The notes under the pieces were generated by a model, which saw nothing but the letters and a program-made list of their open reading frames with translations, ran no database searches and was not told the origin of the DNA. The translations under genes were made by a program, and so were the position numbers. A stretch of 6,155 nucleotides of DNA from Deltaproteobacteria bacterium (GTDB taxonomy: Bacteria; Desulfobacterota; JADFXK01): assembly GCA_015233285.1 (NCBI GenBank), contig JADFYA010000231.1:1-6155 (forward strand), read 5' to 3'. Every line of letters starts with the position of its first letter. The stretch's first letter is position 1. Below, piece after piece: positions 1 through 6,155 of the stretch.

Positions 1-432
1 TTTGACCAGTTTTTCCAAGTCACTCTTATTTCGTATTAGTTCTTGTTTCTGGCTGTGTAATTGCAAAAATACCATTATTTTTGAGAGTAGGATTTCAGGG
101 TCAAACGGTTTGGTCACAAAGTCAACGCCACCCGCTTTGTAGCCTTTAAAAACATGAAATTCATCGGAGTAAACCGCTGAAAGAAATATGATAGGGATAT
201 TTTGTGTGTTATGTTCGTCACGTATCAGTTCGGCCAATTCGTATCCATCCATTTCCGGCATTTGAATATCCAGGATGGCCAGGGCCAGGTCGTGATTCAA
301 GACAGCTTTAAGGGCATCATTACCGTTACCGGCCTTGATCACTTCAACATCCAGTTCACTTAGAATCTTTTCCAAGGCAAACAAATTTTCCGGTTTATCA
401 TCTACAAGCAGTATCTTCTGTCTCGATTCCAT
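1..432 (-). CDS. Response regulator-type protein, N-terminal receiver domain (partial, 3' part outside window)
   Basis: The first 144 codons of a gene with no stop before the left edge. The receiver domain spans about residues 5-123 and has every conserved position: acidic pair D11/D12 in ILLVDDKPEN, phospho-acceptor D55 in AILDIQMPEMDGYE, S85 in IIFLSAVY and K108 in VTKPFDPEILL. After it comes a charged, probably helical segment (QLHSQKQELIRNK and on) that starts like a coiled-coil linker, so a further output domain is likely, such as a histidine kinase, PAS, GGDEF or phosphatase domain. This cannot be decided here. The ATG at 432 is supported by AAGGG 7 bases upstream. The gene follows cheB by 50 bases in the same direction, which suggests it belongs to the same operon and could receive phosphate from the hybrid kinase (inference). 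Confidence 0.92.
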   Translation of the reverse strand, partial: MESRQKILLVDDKPENLFALEKILSELDVEVIKAGNGNDALKAVLNHDLALAILDIQMPEMDGYELAELIRDEHNTQNIPIIFLSAVYSDEFHVFKGYKAGGVDFVTKPFDPEILLSKIMVFLQLHSQKQELIRNKSDLEKLVK

Positions 433-439
433 GTTTAAA

Positions 440-444
440 CCCTT
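440..444 (-). promoter_or_regulatory. Ribosome binding site of the partial receiver gene
   Basis: AAGGG lies 7 bases before the ATG at 432 and supports this start. The 50-base gap between the cheB stop and this ATG is AT-rich and shows no convincing terminator or promoter. Confidence 0.5.
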
Positions 445-482
445 ATGATGGGTAATCGTTCCTGCCAAAACATTTAAAAATT

Positions 483-1157
483 CTACGACAACGTAGTCTT
501 TAGTCCGGCACGATTTCCGTACCGCGTTGCAGTCTCCAATTCAATAAGCAGCCGGGTTATTCCCGGAATCGGCAGCACGTGATCAACCTTGGTCATGTCC
601 AATGCCGACCTGGGCATGACGGGATGCGCCGCATGGGCCGGATCCTGAACGATTGTCAATCCCCCACATTGCTTAATCAAATGCAATCCGTAGGCCCCGT
701 CATGGTTGGCGCCGGTCAAGATAATGCCGATTAGACCCGATCCATAAGCGTCCACGGCGCTCTCAAACAAAACATCGATGGACGGTCTGGCAAAGTTAAC
801 CTTTTCATCGACGGACAAAGAAAATGTTTGATCCCTTTCAATCAACAGATGATAGTTAGGCGGGGCCAGGTAGATCCATCCGGGCTGAATCTTCTCCTTG
901 TCATCGGCTTCTTTAGCTTTGACCGCACATCTTCGACAGAGTAATTCCGCCAGATAATCACCCTGGGTGGGGTGCATGTGTTGGACGATGATGATCGGCC
1001 ATGAAAATTCGTCGGGCAGAGGGGGGAGCAGGTCGCTCAGCGCTTCCATACCGCCGGCAGAGACGCCGATCACCACCGCCTGATACGGCTCATGAATTTT
1101 GTCCCGGTGCTGTAAACGCATGTCCGGCTTTAACCCGCTTTGCGAAAAATCTTCCAT
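483..1157 (-). CDS. cheB: Stand-alone CheB-type protein-glutamate methylesterase without receiver domain (224 aa)
   Basis: A cytoplasmic serine hydrolase whose family removes the methyl groups added by CheR and can deamidate glutamine in chemoreceptors. The catalytic triad of the family is visible: S33 in GVSAGG, H60 in VQHMHP and D153 in ILTGANHDGAYG. Other family marks are IYLAPPNYHLLI (95-106), RPSIDVLFESA (124-134) and the DPAHAAHPVMPRSA segment (172-185). Classical CheB has about 350 residues with an N-terminal receiver that inhibits the esterase until phosphorylated. Here only about 24 residues precede the catalytic domain, so that control is missing. The ATG at 1157 lies inside the end of cheR, and a stop three codons upstream in this frame rules out a longer form. 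Its Shine-Dalgarno is weak (AAGGA 12 bases upstream), which fits translation coupled to cheR. An in-frame ATG at 1121 is a possible but less likely start. Confidence 0.94.
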   Translation of the reverse strand: MEDFSQSGLKPDMRLQHRDKIHEPYQAVVIGVSAGGMEALSDLLPPLPDEFSWPIIIVQHMHPTQGDYLAELLCRRCAVKAKEADDKEKIQPGWIYLAPPNYHLLIERDQTFSLSVDEKVNFARPSIDVLFESAVDAYGSGLIGIILTGANHDGAYGLHLIKQCGGLTIVQDPAHAAHPVMPRSALDMTKVDHVLPIPGITRLLIELETATRYGNRAGLKTTLS

Positions 1158-1948
1158 TTCTCGTCAATATCCTTAAAATACTTCTCCACCCCGGAAAATT
1201 TCAAGCTTTCCTTACTCCCCAGAGCCAGAGTGCCGCCATGGATGAGGCTTTCATAAAAGAGTTTGAGGACATGGTCTTGAAGAGCCTTATCGAAATAGAT
1301 GAGGACATTTCGGCAGAGCACAAAGTGCATTTCACTGAAGACCGTATCCGTGACCAGGTTGTGGTGGGCAAAGGTAATATTTCTCTTCAATGATTGATTT
1401 ATAATAACCGAGTCGTACCGGGCGTGGTAGTATTCCGAAAAGGACCGGCTTCCTCCCGAGCGCTGATAGTTGGCGGTAAAATCCTTCATCCGGTCGAGGC
1501 GGTATACCCCCTGGCGGGCTTTGTCTAAGGCCACCTGGTTGAAATCGGTCGCGAAAATAGTGGCGCGGTCATAAAATCCCTCTTCCTGGAGGACAATGGC
1601 CAGGGAATAGACCTCCTCCCCGGTCGCGCATCCGGCATGCCAGATCTTGACAAAGGGATAGGTTTTGAGATGGGGTATGACTTTTTCCCTCAACACCTTA
1701 AAGAACTCGGCATCGCGAAACATCTCTGTCACGGTGATGGACATATCCTGGACAAGTTTTTCGAAAAACAATTCATCATACAGCAGTTGCGGAATCATTT
1801 CACTAACTTTTTTGAAACCGGACTTGGCCAGAAAACTCTTGACCCGCCTGGTCACCGATGCCCGGGCGTAATGCCTAAAATCATAACCATAGCGGAGAAA
1901 AACGGCTTCCAGCAGCAGGTCTATTTCGATGTCTTGAACTTGTTGCAT
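1130..1948 (-). CDS. cheR: CheR-type protein-glutamate methyltransferase (272 aa)
   Basis: A cytoplasmic S-adenosylmethionine-dependent enzyme whose family methylates glutamate side chains in chemoreceptor coiled coils. The N-terminal helical domain covers about 1-75 and is followed by the family motif ITVTEMFRDAEFF (71-83, compare TNLTAFFRE in E. coli CheR). The SAM-binding loop is WHAGCATGEEVYSLAI (103-118), the next acidic SAM contact is D135 in ATDFN, and the family motif CRNVLIYFD lies at 212-220. The length is normal for CheR, which suggests a complete enzyme. The ATG at 1948 has AGGA 9 bases upstream. Its last 28 bases overlap cheB, which suggests translational coupling. No chemoreceptor, CheA or CheW is encoded nearby, so the substrate is more likely the adjacent kinase or a distant receptor. 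The kinase lacks a C-terminal NWETF-type tether for CheR, so any recognition would be direct. Confidence 0.95.
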   Translation of the reverse strand: MQQVQDIEIDLLLEAVFLRYGYDFRHYARASVTRRVKSFLAKSGFKKVSEMIPQLLYDELFFEKLVQDMSITVTEMFRDAEFFKVLREKVIPHLKTYPFVKIWHAGCATGEEVYSLAIVLQEEGFYDRATIFATDFNQVALDKARQGVYRLDRMKDFTANYQRSGGSRSFSEYYHARYDSVIINQSLKRNITFAHHNLVTDTVFSEMHFVLCRNVLIYFDKALQDHVLKLFYESLIHGGTLALGSKESLKFSGVEKYFKDIDEKWKIFRKAG

Positions 1949-1956
1949 GGGATAAG

Positions 1957-1971
1957 ATCCTTTACCAGGAT
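1957..1971 (-). promoter_or_regulatory. cheR ribosome binding site within a small possible hairpin
   Basis: The Shine-Dalgarno AGGA of cheR (1958-1961) is part of a 5-base inverted repeat, ATCCT-GGTAA-AGGAT, in the 47-base gap after the kinase stop. The same GGAT can alternatively pair with ATCC just downstream. Either fold would cover the ribosome binding site, but the stems are very short and may be chance. The RBS itself is well supported; a regulatory hairpin is not. Confidence 0.4.
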
Positions 1972-1995
1972 GGTGAGACTTTTTCCTCGCCGTAC

Positions 1996-4900
1996 TTACT
2001 TGTATAACCAGACCCGCATCATCGACAGCAACCGGTCCACATCCACCGGTTTAGACAGGTAATCGCTGGCTCCGGCCGCGATGCACTTCTCCCGGTCATC
2101 TTTCATGGCCTTGGCCGTCAGGGCGATAATCGGCAGCCTGGCAAATCGTGCTTGTTCTCTGATTTTTTTGGTGGTTTCATATCCATCCAGGACCGGCATC
2201 ATGATATCCATCAAAACTAAATCCACATCAGGATGTTCATTTAATAAACTCAATGCCTTTTTCCCATCCTCCGCCTTGATCACGTTCATCCCCTTATCTT
2301 TTAAAACCCGGGCCAGGGCAAAGACATTCCGCATATCATCATCCACCACCAGAATGTTTTTAGCGGTGAAGATATTTTCCCGGTCATGGAGACTAATAAT
2401 CATTTTCTGCTTTTTTTCCGGCATAGTCTTGACCATCCGGTGCAAGAACAGGGCAGTTTCATCCAGGAGCCGTTCTTCGGACTTCACGCCCTTAATGATA
2501 ATGGAGTCGGCAAATCTCCGCAATTCTGCTTCATCTTCCCGGCTCAATTCTTTTCCGGTGTAGACGATCACCGGCGGCAAGCTGATATGCCTTTCCTTCT
2601 CCAGTTGATTCAATAACTCGAACCCGGTCATGTCCGGCAATCCCAGGTCCAGGACCATGCAGTCAAACCCGGCTTTCCGAAGCGCGGTTAAGGCTTCCCG
2701 ACCGGTGGCCGCTTCGGTGATTTTCACATCCTCTTCCCCGACCAGGTCCACAATGGCCCGCCGAAATGTTTCATCATCTTCCACAATCAACAGATCTTTT
2801 ATTTTCTTATCAAGGACCTCTTCAATCTTGCCGAAGGCTTCTTCCAACTGCTCTTGTTGCACCGGTTTGGTTAAAAAGCCGATGGCGCCCCGCTTGAAGG
2901 CGTCCAGCGAGGTTTCTGCGGCGGAAATAATATGAACCGGGATATGCCTGATTTTAGAATTTATTTTAAGGGCGTCCAACACCTCCCAGCCGTTAATTCC
3001 AGGCAGGCTCAAGTCTAAAATAACGGCCTCCGGGATATGTTTCTCCGCCAGGCGCAAGCCGCCTTCACCTGTAGCCGAGACAAGAGCCTTAAAGCCCTTT
3101 TCATGGCACTGGTCGCGCAATATGCGGGCAAAATTCGGATCATCTTCGATAATCAGGATACACCTGTCATCTTTAGAAATATCGGCCCGGTCATCGCTGA
3201 CTGGTTCAGCCTCGAACCGTTGAGGGAAAACTTTCGATCCGGATGCTTGAACGTCTCCAGGCAAAGCGGCCCGGGCCGATTCCTCGGACGGCGACACGCC
3301 CGGCCCAACGGGTCTGACCATCTGCCGGTCAGGGCAACCCCCGGCCTCTATGGGCAGAAACAGGGTAAACGTCGAACCTAGACCAACCCGGCTATGGAGC
3401 TGCAACTCTCCACCCAGCAGCTTGGCCAGTTCTTTCGAAATAGACAAGCCCAATCCCGTTCCGCCGTATTTCCGGGAGGTGCCCCCGTCCACTTGATGAA
3501 AAGCCTGAAATACCTCGAACAGCTTCCCTTGAGGTATGCCCACCCCCGTGTCCGTCACAGATATGGCCACGGCCTCGGCCGTTCTTAAACCTATGGCCGA
3601 AAGGTCGGCGTCCGCCCGAGGCAGGGAAAAATCAACCGTGACACTCCCCTGATGAGTAAATTTAACCGCGTTGGCCACTAGATTCTTGAGAATTTGCTCC
3701 AGCCGTTGTTGATCGGTTTTGATCGCGGCCGGCAGCCCGGCATCTAAATTCAGGTTAAAGATCAATCCCTTTTCCTCAAAAACATGTTTGAAATTGGACT
3801 TAAGATTATCGGCTAGTTCGGTCAATATGACTTCCCCCACATTAATCGTCATCTTGCCGGCTTCTATTTTAGACAGATCCAGTATCTCGTTGATCAACAA
3901 CAACAGATCTGCGCCGCTCTTATAAATGACCCGGGCGGCCTCGACCTGGTCCGGGGTCAGATTTTCCTTCTTGTTGTCCGATAAGTTACGCGCTAAAATA
4001 AGCAGGCTGTTCAATGGCGTACGTAATTCGTGTGACATATTGGTCAGGAATTCAGACTTGTATTTTCCGGTTATCTCCAGTTCTTTGGCCTTCTTTTCTA
4101 AATCTTGACCTATTTTCTCCAAAGCCAGATTTTTCTGCTGGATCTGGGATTTCTGTTCTTCCAGGTAGTTGTTTTTCTCTTCCAACTCTTCATTTACCAC
4201 TTGTAGTTCTTCCTGCTGCTGCTTCAATTGTTGTTCCGACATCTTCAACGCCATCGTCTGCTCTTCCAATTCCTCATTGGAGGCCGCCAGTTCTTCCTGT
4301 TGCATCTGAAGTTCCTCAGCCTGACGACTGGTTTCAGTTAGCAATTCTTGGAGTTTTTGCCGACTGGCGGCGGTGTTGAAGGCCACGGCCAAAGTACCGC
4401 CGACCACGCTCAGAAAATTCAACACTTGATCGGAAAACTCGTTCACCGCCCCCAATTCCAGCACGCCTTTGACCTGATTGTCATAAAGAAAAGGAACCAC
4501 CACGATATTCCTGGGGAGGGTGTCGCCAAAGGAAGAGTTGATCCGGATATAATCTTCGGGGACGTTGGTGACGGAAATGATCTCCCGTTCCAGCGCGGCC
4601 TGGCCCACCAACCCTTGACCAAGTTCATAGACATTGGCCAAGCTTTTCCGTTTATTAAAGGCATAACTCCCCACAAGTCCCAGCCGCTGGTCATCCTTAG
4701 CGATATAAACGCTCCCGATCTGGGCGTTCAGGTACTTGGCCAAAAAGCTGATGATATTTTTGCCCAGGGAATAAATGTCCTGTTCTCCGCTGATCTTCTC
4801 GTTTAATTCGGTTTGGCCGGTTTTGATCCAGTTCTGGCGCTGATTCTCGGCAGTAGTATTGCGCAGGGATTGAGTCATGTTATTGAGGGCCTGGCCCAGT

Positions 4901-5997
4901 TGATCGTTTGGCCCCTTAATTTCAATAGATCTGCTGTAATCTCCCCGGCTGATACTCAGTGCGATATCCGACACCTCCCGCAGGGTATCGGTTTTTTTGC
5001 GGAGCGCCAAGCCCAGTTCATCCTCTTCCGAGCGGGGGGCGACGATTCCCCGAAAGTCACCAGCCGCCACAGCCTCAGACTGTTTCACTACTTCTCTAAA
5101 GTTAGTCACGATTTGATTCAGTGACAAAGCGACCAGATCATATCTGCTTTTTACCTCAACCGTCCGGGTGAAATTTCCCAACGCAATCTTTTCAGCTAGA
5201 TTTGCCTTTTCCTGCAAATTCGACTGCATTTCCCGAAATGAGTTGGCTAACTCACCTATTTCATCCCTTGAATGAATGTCGATTTCCTTTCTAAAATCTC
5301 CTTCAGCCATGCTCAACATGGTGGCTACAATCTTTTTCAGCGGTATGTTTATGCTCCGGGTAATCACCAGGGCGATTAATGCTCCGGCCAGGAAAGTCGA
5401 GATAATAACCAGGAGCATAAAAATCAAAGTTCGATTTTTAACCATTTCGGCGTCGGCATAAAAAGCTTCCGCTTTATTATTGGAGAATTCTCTGACATAC
5501 CTCACTTTTTTAATCAGGTCTTCGACAAGTTTTATACCTTTATTCTGAACCAATTCTGCTGCCGCTTCTCCTTTGCCCTCACGCATCAGCTGAATTATCT
5601 CGGTCCGAATCGGACGCCAGTCGAGAAAAAGTTGATAGGCATCCTGGGCTATTCTCTTTTCCCCCAAAAACCGGTCCAAGACTATGTCAAATTGCTCTCG
5701 TGTTTCTTGATCATGTCGATTTATCCTTATTGATGACTCCATAACATGTTTCTGGTCCGCATGTTCCACCATGTCTCTGATCAATTCATCCATAAGGATT
5801 ATGTTGGCCCTGATATCCCTGATGGCCCGCCCCACCATCAGAGGATGACGGTACATATTGCCCGTCATACCGGCAATGGAGTGAATTTCAACCATGGCCA
5901 GGACACCAACCGCGACGGTTAATGCGACCACTATGGAAAATCCCAGCAGTAGACGGGAACCTATTTTCAAACTGGACAAACCTATTTTCATCGTCAT
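1996..5997 (-). CDS. Membrane-bound hybrid histidine kinase: helical sensor, tandem HAMP, GAF, coiled coil, HisKA-HATPase, three receivers (1333 aa)
   Basis: A large inner-membrane sensor kinase that should autophosphorylate on His and pass phosphate to Asp residues. Domains in order: TM1 about 13-35; helical periplasmic domain about 36-189, resembling the four-helix sensor of chemoreceptors; TM2 about 190-213; HAMP about 214-264, then three more HAMP-like units to about 382; GAF about 400-545, ligand unknown; coiled coil 561-644; HisKA with phospho-acceptor H656 in MSHELRTP; HATPase about 755-884 with N box N772/N776, G1 DTGVG (D816) and G2 GGTGLGLS (845-852). A flexible Pro/Ser/Gly-rich linker (about 885-942) leads to REC1 (D995, S1025, K1044), REC2 (D1117, T1147, K1169) and REC3 (D1264, T1294, K1316). 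All key catalytic and acceptor residues are present. The ATG at 5997 is preferred over the in-frame ATG at 5991 because an AGGA lies 7 bases upstream. No HPt domain is present. The cheR gene follows after 47 bases. The signal sensed and final target cannot be told from sequence. Confidence 0.95.
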   Translation of the reverse strand: MTMKIGLSSLKIGSRLLLGFSIVVALTVAVGVLAMVEIHSIAGMTGNMYRHPLMVGRAIRDIRANIILMDELIRDMVEHADQKHVMESSIRINRHDQETREQFDIVLDRFLGEKRIAQDAYQLFLDWRPIRTEIIQLMREGKGEAAAELVQNKGIKLVEDLIKKVRYVREFSNNKAEAFYADAEMVKNRTLIFMLLVIISTFLAGALIALVITRSINIPLKKIVATMLSMAEGDFRKEIDIHSRDEIGELANSFREMQSNLQEKANLAEKIALGNFTRTVEVKSRYDLVALSLNQIVTNFREVVKQSEAVAAGDFRGIVAPRSEEDELGLALRKKTDTLREVSDIALSISRGDYSRSIEIKGPNDQLGQALNNMTQSLRNTTAENQRQNWIKTGQTELNEKISGEQDIYSLGKNIISFLAKYLNAQIGSVYIAKDDQRLGLVGSYAFNKRKSLANVYELGQGLVGQAALEREIISVTNVPEDYIRINSSFGDTLPRNIVVVPFLYDNQVKGVLELGAVNEFSDQVLNFLSVVGGTLAVAFNTAASRQKLQELLTETSRQAEELQMQQEELAASNEELEEQTMALKMSEQQLKQQQEELQVVNEELEEKNNYLEEQKSQIQQKNLALEKIGQDLEKKAKELEITGKYKSEFLTNMSHELRTPLNSLLILARNLSDNKKENLTPDQVEAARVIYKSGADLLLLINEILDLSKIEAGKMTINVGEVILTELADNLKSNFKHVFEEKGLIFNLNLDAGLPAAIKTDQQRLEQILKNLVANAVKFTHQGSVTVDFSLPRADADLSAIGLRTAEAVAISVTDTGVGIPQGKLFEVFQAFHQVDGGTSRKYGGTGLGLSISKELAKLLGGELQLHSRVGLGSTFTLFLPIEAGGCPDRQMVRPVGPGVSPSEESARAALPGDVQASGSKVFPQRFEAEPVSDDRADISKDDRCILIIEDDPNFARILRDQCHEKGFKALVSATGEGGLRLAEKHIPEAVILDLSLPGINGWEVLDALKINSKIRHIPVHIISAAETSLDAFKRGAIGFLTKPVQQEQLEEAFGKIEEVLDKKIKDLLIVEDDETFRRAIVDLVGEEDVKITEAATGREALTALRKAGFDCMVLDLGLPDMTGFELLNQLEKERHISLPPVIVYTGKELSREDEAELRRFADSIIIKGVKSEERLLDETALFLHRMVKTMPEKKQKMIISLHDRENIFTAKNILVVDDDMRNVFALARVLKDKGMNVIKAEDGKKALSLLNEHPDVDLVLMDIMMPVLDGYETTKKIREQARFARLPIIALTAKAMKDDREKCIAAGASDYLSKPVDVDRLLSMMRVWLYK
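4066..4317 (-). repeat. Twelve-heptad Glu/Gln-rich coiled coil inside the kinase
   Basis: Kinase residues 561-644 divide into twelve consecutive seven-residue blocks with Leu or Ile at the third position of every block (563, 570, 577, 584, 591, 598, 605, 612, 619, 626, 633, 640) and no skip. Five blocks begin EEL (561, 568, 575, 596, 603). A longer duplication, QQEEL plus NEELEE, occurs at 566-579 and again at 594-607, exactly 28 residues (four heptads, 84 bases) apart. The coil links the GAF domain to the HisKA helix carrying H656, so it is the signal-transmitting stalk. The block E568-S573 (EELAAS) fits the Glu-Glu-x-x-Ala-Ser consensus of chemoreceptor methylation sites. Confidence 0.85.
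4852..5364 (-). repeat. Four tandem HAMP-like units inside the kinase
   Basis: Kinase residues about 212-382 contain four related segments, each with a small-residue/Gly-Asp(or Asn)-aromatic turn followed by a second helix: AEGDF, ALGNF, AAGDF and SRGDY, with their glycines at 233, 274, 313 and 352 (spacings 41, 39, 39). The second helices carry DEIGELANSF, YDLVALSLNQI, DELGLALRKK and DQLGQALNNM. The first unit directly follows TM2 and has the usual HAMP proline (P219). The others have weaker HAMP signatures. Poly-HAMP chains are known to relay conformational signals between membrane and kinase domains. The exact unit boundaries are judged by eye. Confidence 0.75.
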
Positions 5998-6004
5998 GTT
6001 TTCT

Positions 6005-6008
6005 TCCT
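6005..6008 (-). promoter_or_regulatory. Ribosome binding site of the hybrid kinase
   Basis: AGGA sits 7 bases before the ATG at 5997 and 13 bases before the second in-frame ATG at 5991, so it supports the upstream start. The remaining 47-base gap to asnS shows no clear -35/-10 pair and no terminator hairpin. Confidence 0.6.
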
Positions 6009-6044
6009 AATCATCCTCAGCTGTTTCATTCCACTCCAGTCCAC

Positions 6045-6155
6045 CTAAAAGGCCGCGCTCTTAGGCGTTCGAGGAAATGGAATAACATCTCTAATATTGG
6101 CCATTCCAGTGACAAACTGGACCAGCCGGTCAAACCCTAAGCCGAACCCGGCATG
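6045..6155 (-). CDS. asnS: Asparaginyl-tRNA synthetase, C-terminal end (partial, 5' part outside window)
   Basis: These are the last 36 codons plus a TAG stop of a class II aminoacyl-tRNA synthetase, a cytoplasmic enzyme that charges tRNA-Asn with asparagine using ATP. The visible residues start [14 protein letters not shown] and end [17 protein letters not shown]. The first stretch is class II motif 3 with its conserved Arg (GLGFDRL; the usual form is GFERL). The [12 protein letters not shown] tail is typical of bacterial AsnRS, whereas AspRS usually has an IRDVIAFPKT-type ending. The gene continues beyond the right edge, so its start and the rest of the catalytic core cannot be judged. It ends 47 bases before the kinase start with no clear terminator between, so read-through into the signalling genes is possible. 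It is a housekeeping gene, probably unrelated in function to its neighbours. An archaeal-type AspRS/AsnRS relative is a less likely alternative. Confidence 0.88.
   Translation of the reverse strand, partial: HAGFGLGFDRLVQFVTGMANIRDVIPFPRTPKSAAF

Noticed and set aside
1001..1393. Plus-strand open frame opposite cheB and cheR
   Set aside because: It lies antisense to two well-supported genes with intact catalytic motifs, and its translation is low-complexity Arg/Pro-rich at the start with no recognisable domain.
2081..2563. Plus-strand open frame of 160 codons opposite receiver domains 2 and 3
   Set aside because: Ser/Arg-rich translation typical of an antisense shadow; the opposite strand encodes conserved receiver motifs throughout.
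3314..3332. Inverted repeat CTGACC / GGTCAG with a 7-base loop
   Set aside because: It lies within the coding sequence of the flexible linker between ATPase and REC1, has no T-run, and a 6-base stem is expected by chance in a GC-rich stretch.
3172..3348. GC-rich linker stretch considered as a small inserted element or fusion scar
   Set aside because: No flanking repeats were seen, the reading frame is continuous, and Pro/Ser/Gly-rich linkers between ATPase and receiver domains are common in hybrid kinases.
4443..4694. Second minus-strand frame inside the kinase
   Set aside because: It is an out-of-frame reading of the GAF-coding stretch, Trp-rich and unlike any known protein; the kinase frame is continuous across it.
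4348..4806. Plus-strand open frame of 152 codons opposite the GAF domain
   Set aside because: Antisense to a clear GAF domain, with no recognisable family and no support for its own ribosome site.

Overview
The window holds one minus-strand run of five genes. In order of transcription (right to left) they are: the last 36 codons of an asparaginyl-tRNA synthetase gene (asnS), a very large membrane-bound hybrid histidine kinase, a CheR-type methyltransferase, a stand-alone CheB-type methylesterase, and the first 144 codons of a response-regulator-type protein that runs off the left edge. All five point the same way with gaps of 47, 47 and 50 bases and one 28-base overlap (cheR/cheB). No terminator-like hairpin with a T-run was seen between them, so the four signalling genes look like one transcription unit. 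No tRNA, rRNA, CRISPR, insertion sequence or phage trace was seen, and no gap exceeds about 50 bases.

Region by region: 6045-6155 is the asnS 3' end. 1996-5997 is the kinase: two membrane segments around a helical periplasmic domain, a chain of four HAMP-like units, GAF, a long Glu-rich coiled coil, HisKA, ATPase and three receiver domains. 1130-1948 is cheR, 483-1157 is cheB without a receiver domain, and 1-432 is the receiver-domain start of the last gene.

How they may work together (inference): this is a chemotaxis-like modification module with no chemoreceptor, CheA or CheW visible. The kinase has receptor-like topology (helical sensor plus HAMP), and its coiled coil carries Glu-Glu pairs every seven residues, one in a context matching the classical receptor methylation consensus. 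CheR and CheB may therefore tune the kinase by reversible glutamate methylation, with output passing through its three receivers and the downstream receiver protein. The kinase has no HPt domain, so a phosphorelay through these receivers would need a partner encoded elsewhere.

Organism: the large multi-receiver kinase, stand-alone cheR/cheB pair and moderate GC content suggest a Gram-negative environmental bacterium, possibly a deltaproteobacterial-type (Desulfobacterota) lineage. This is a low-confidence inference; the sequence contains no decisive taxonomic marker.
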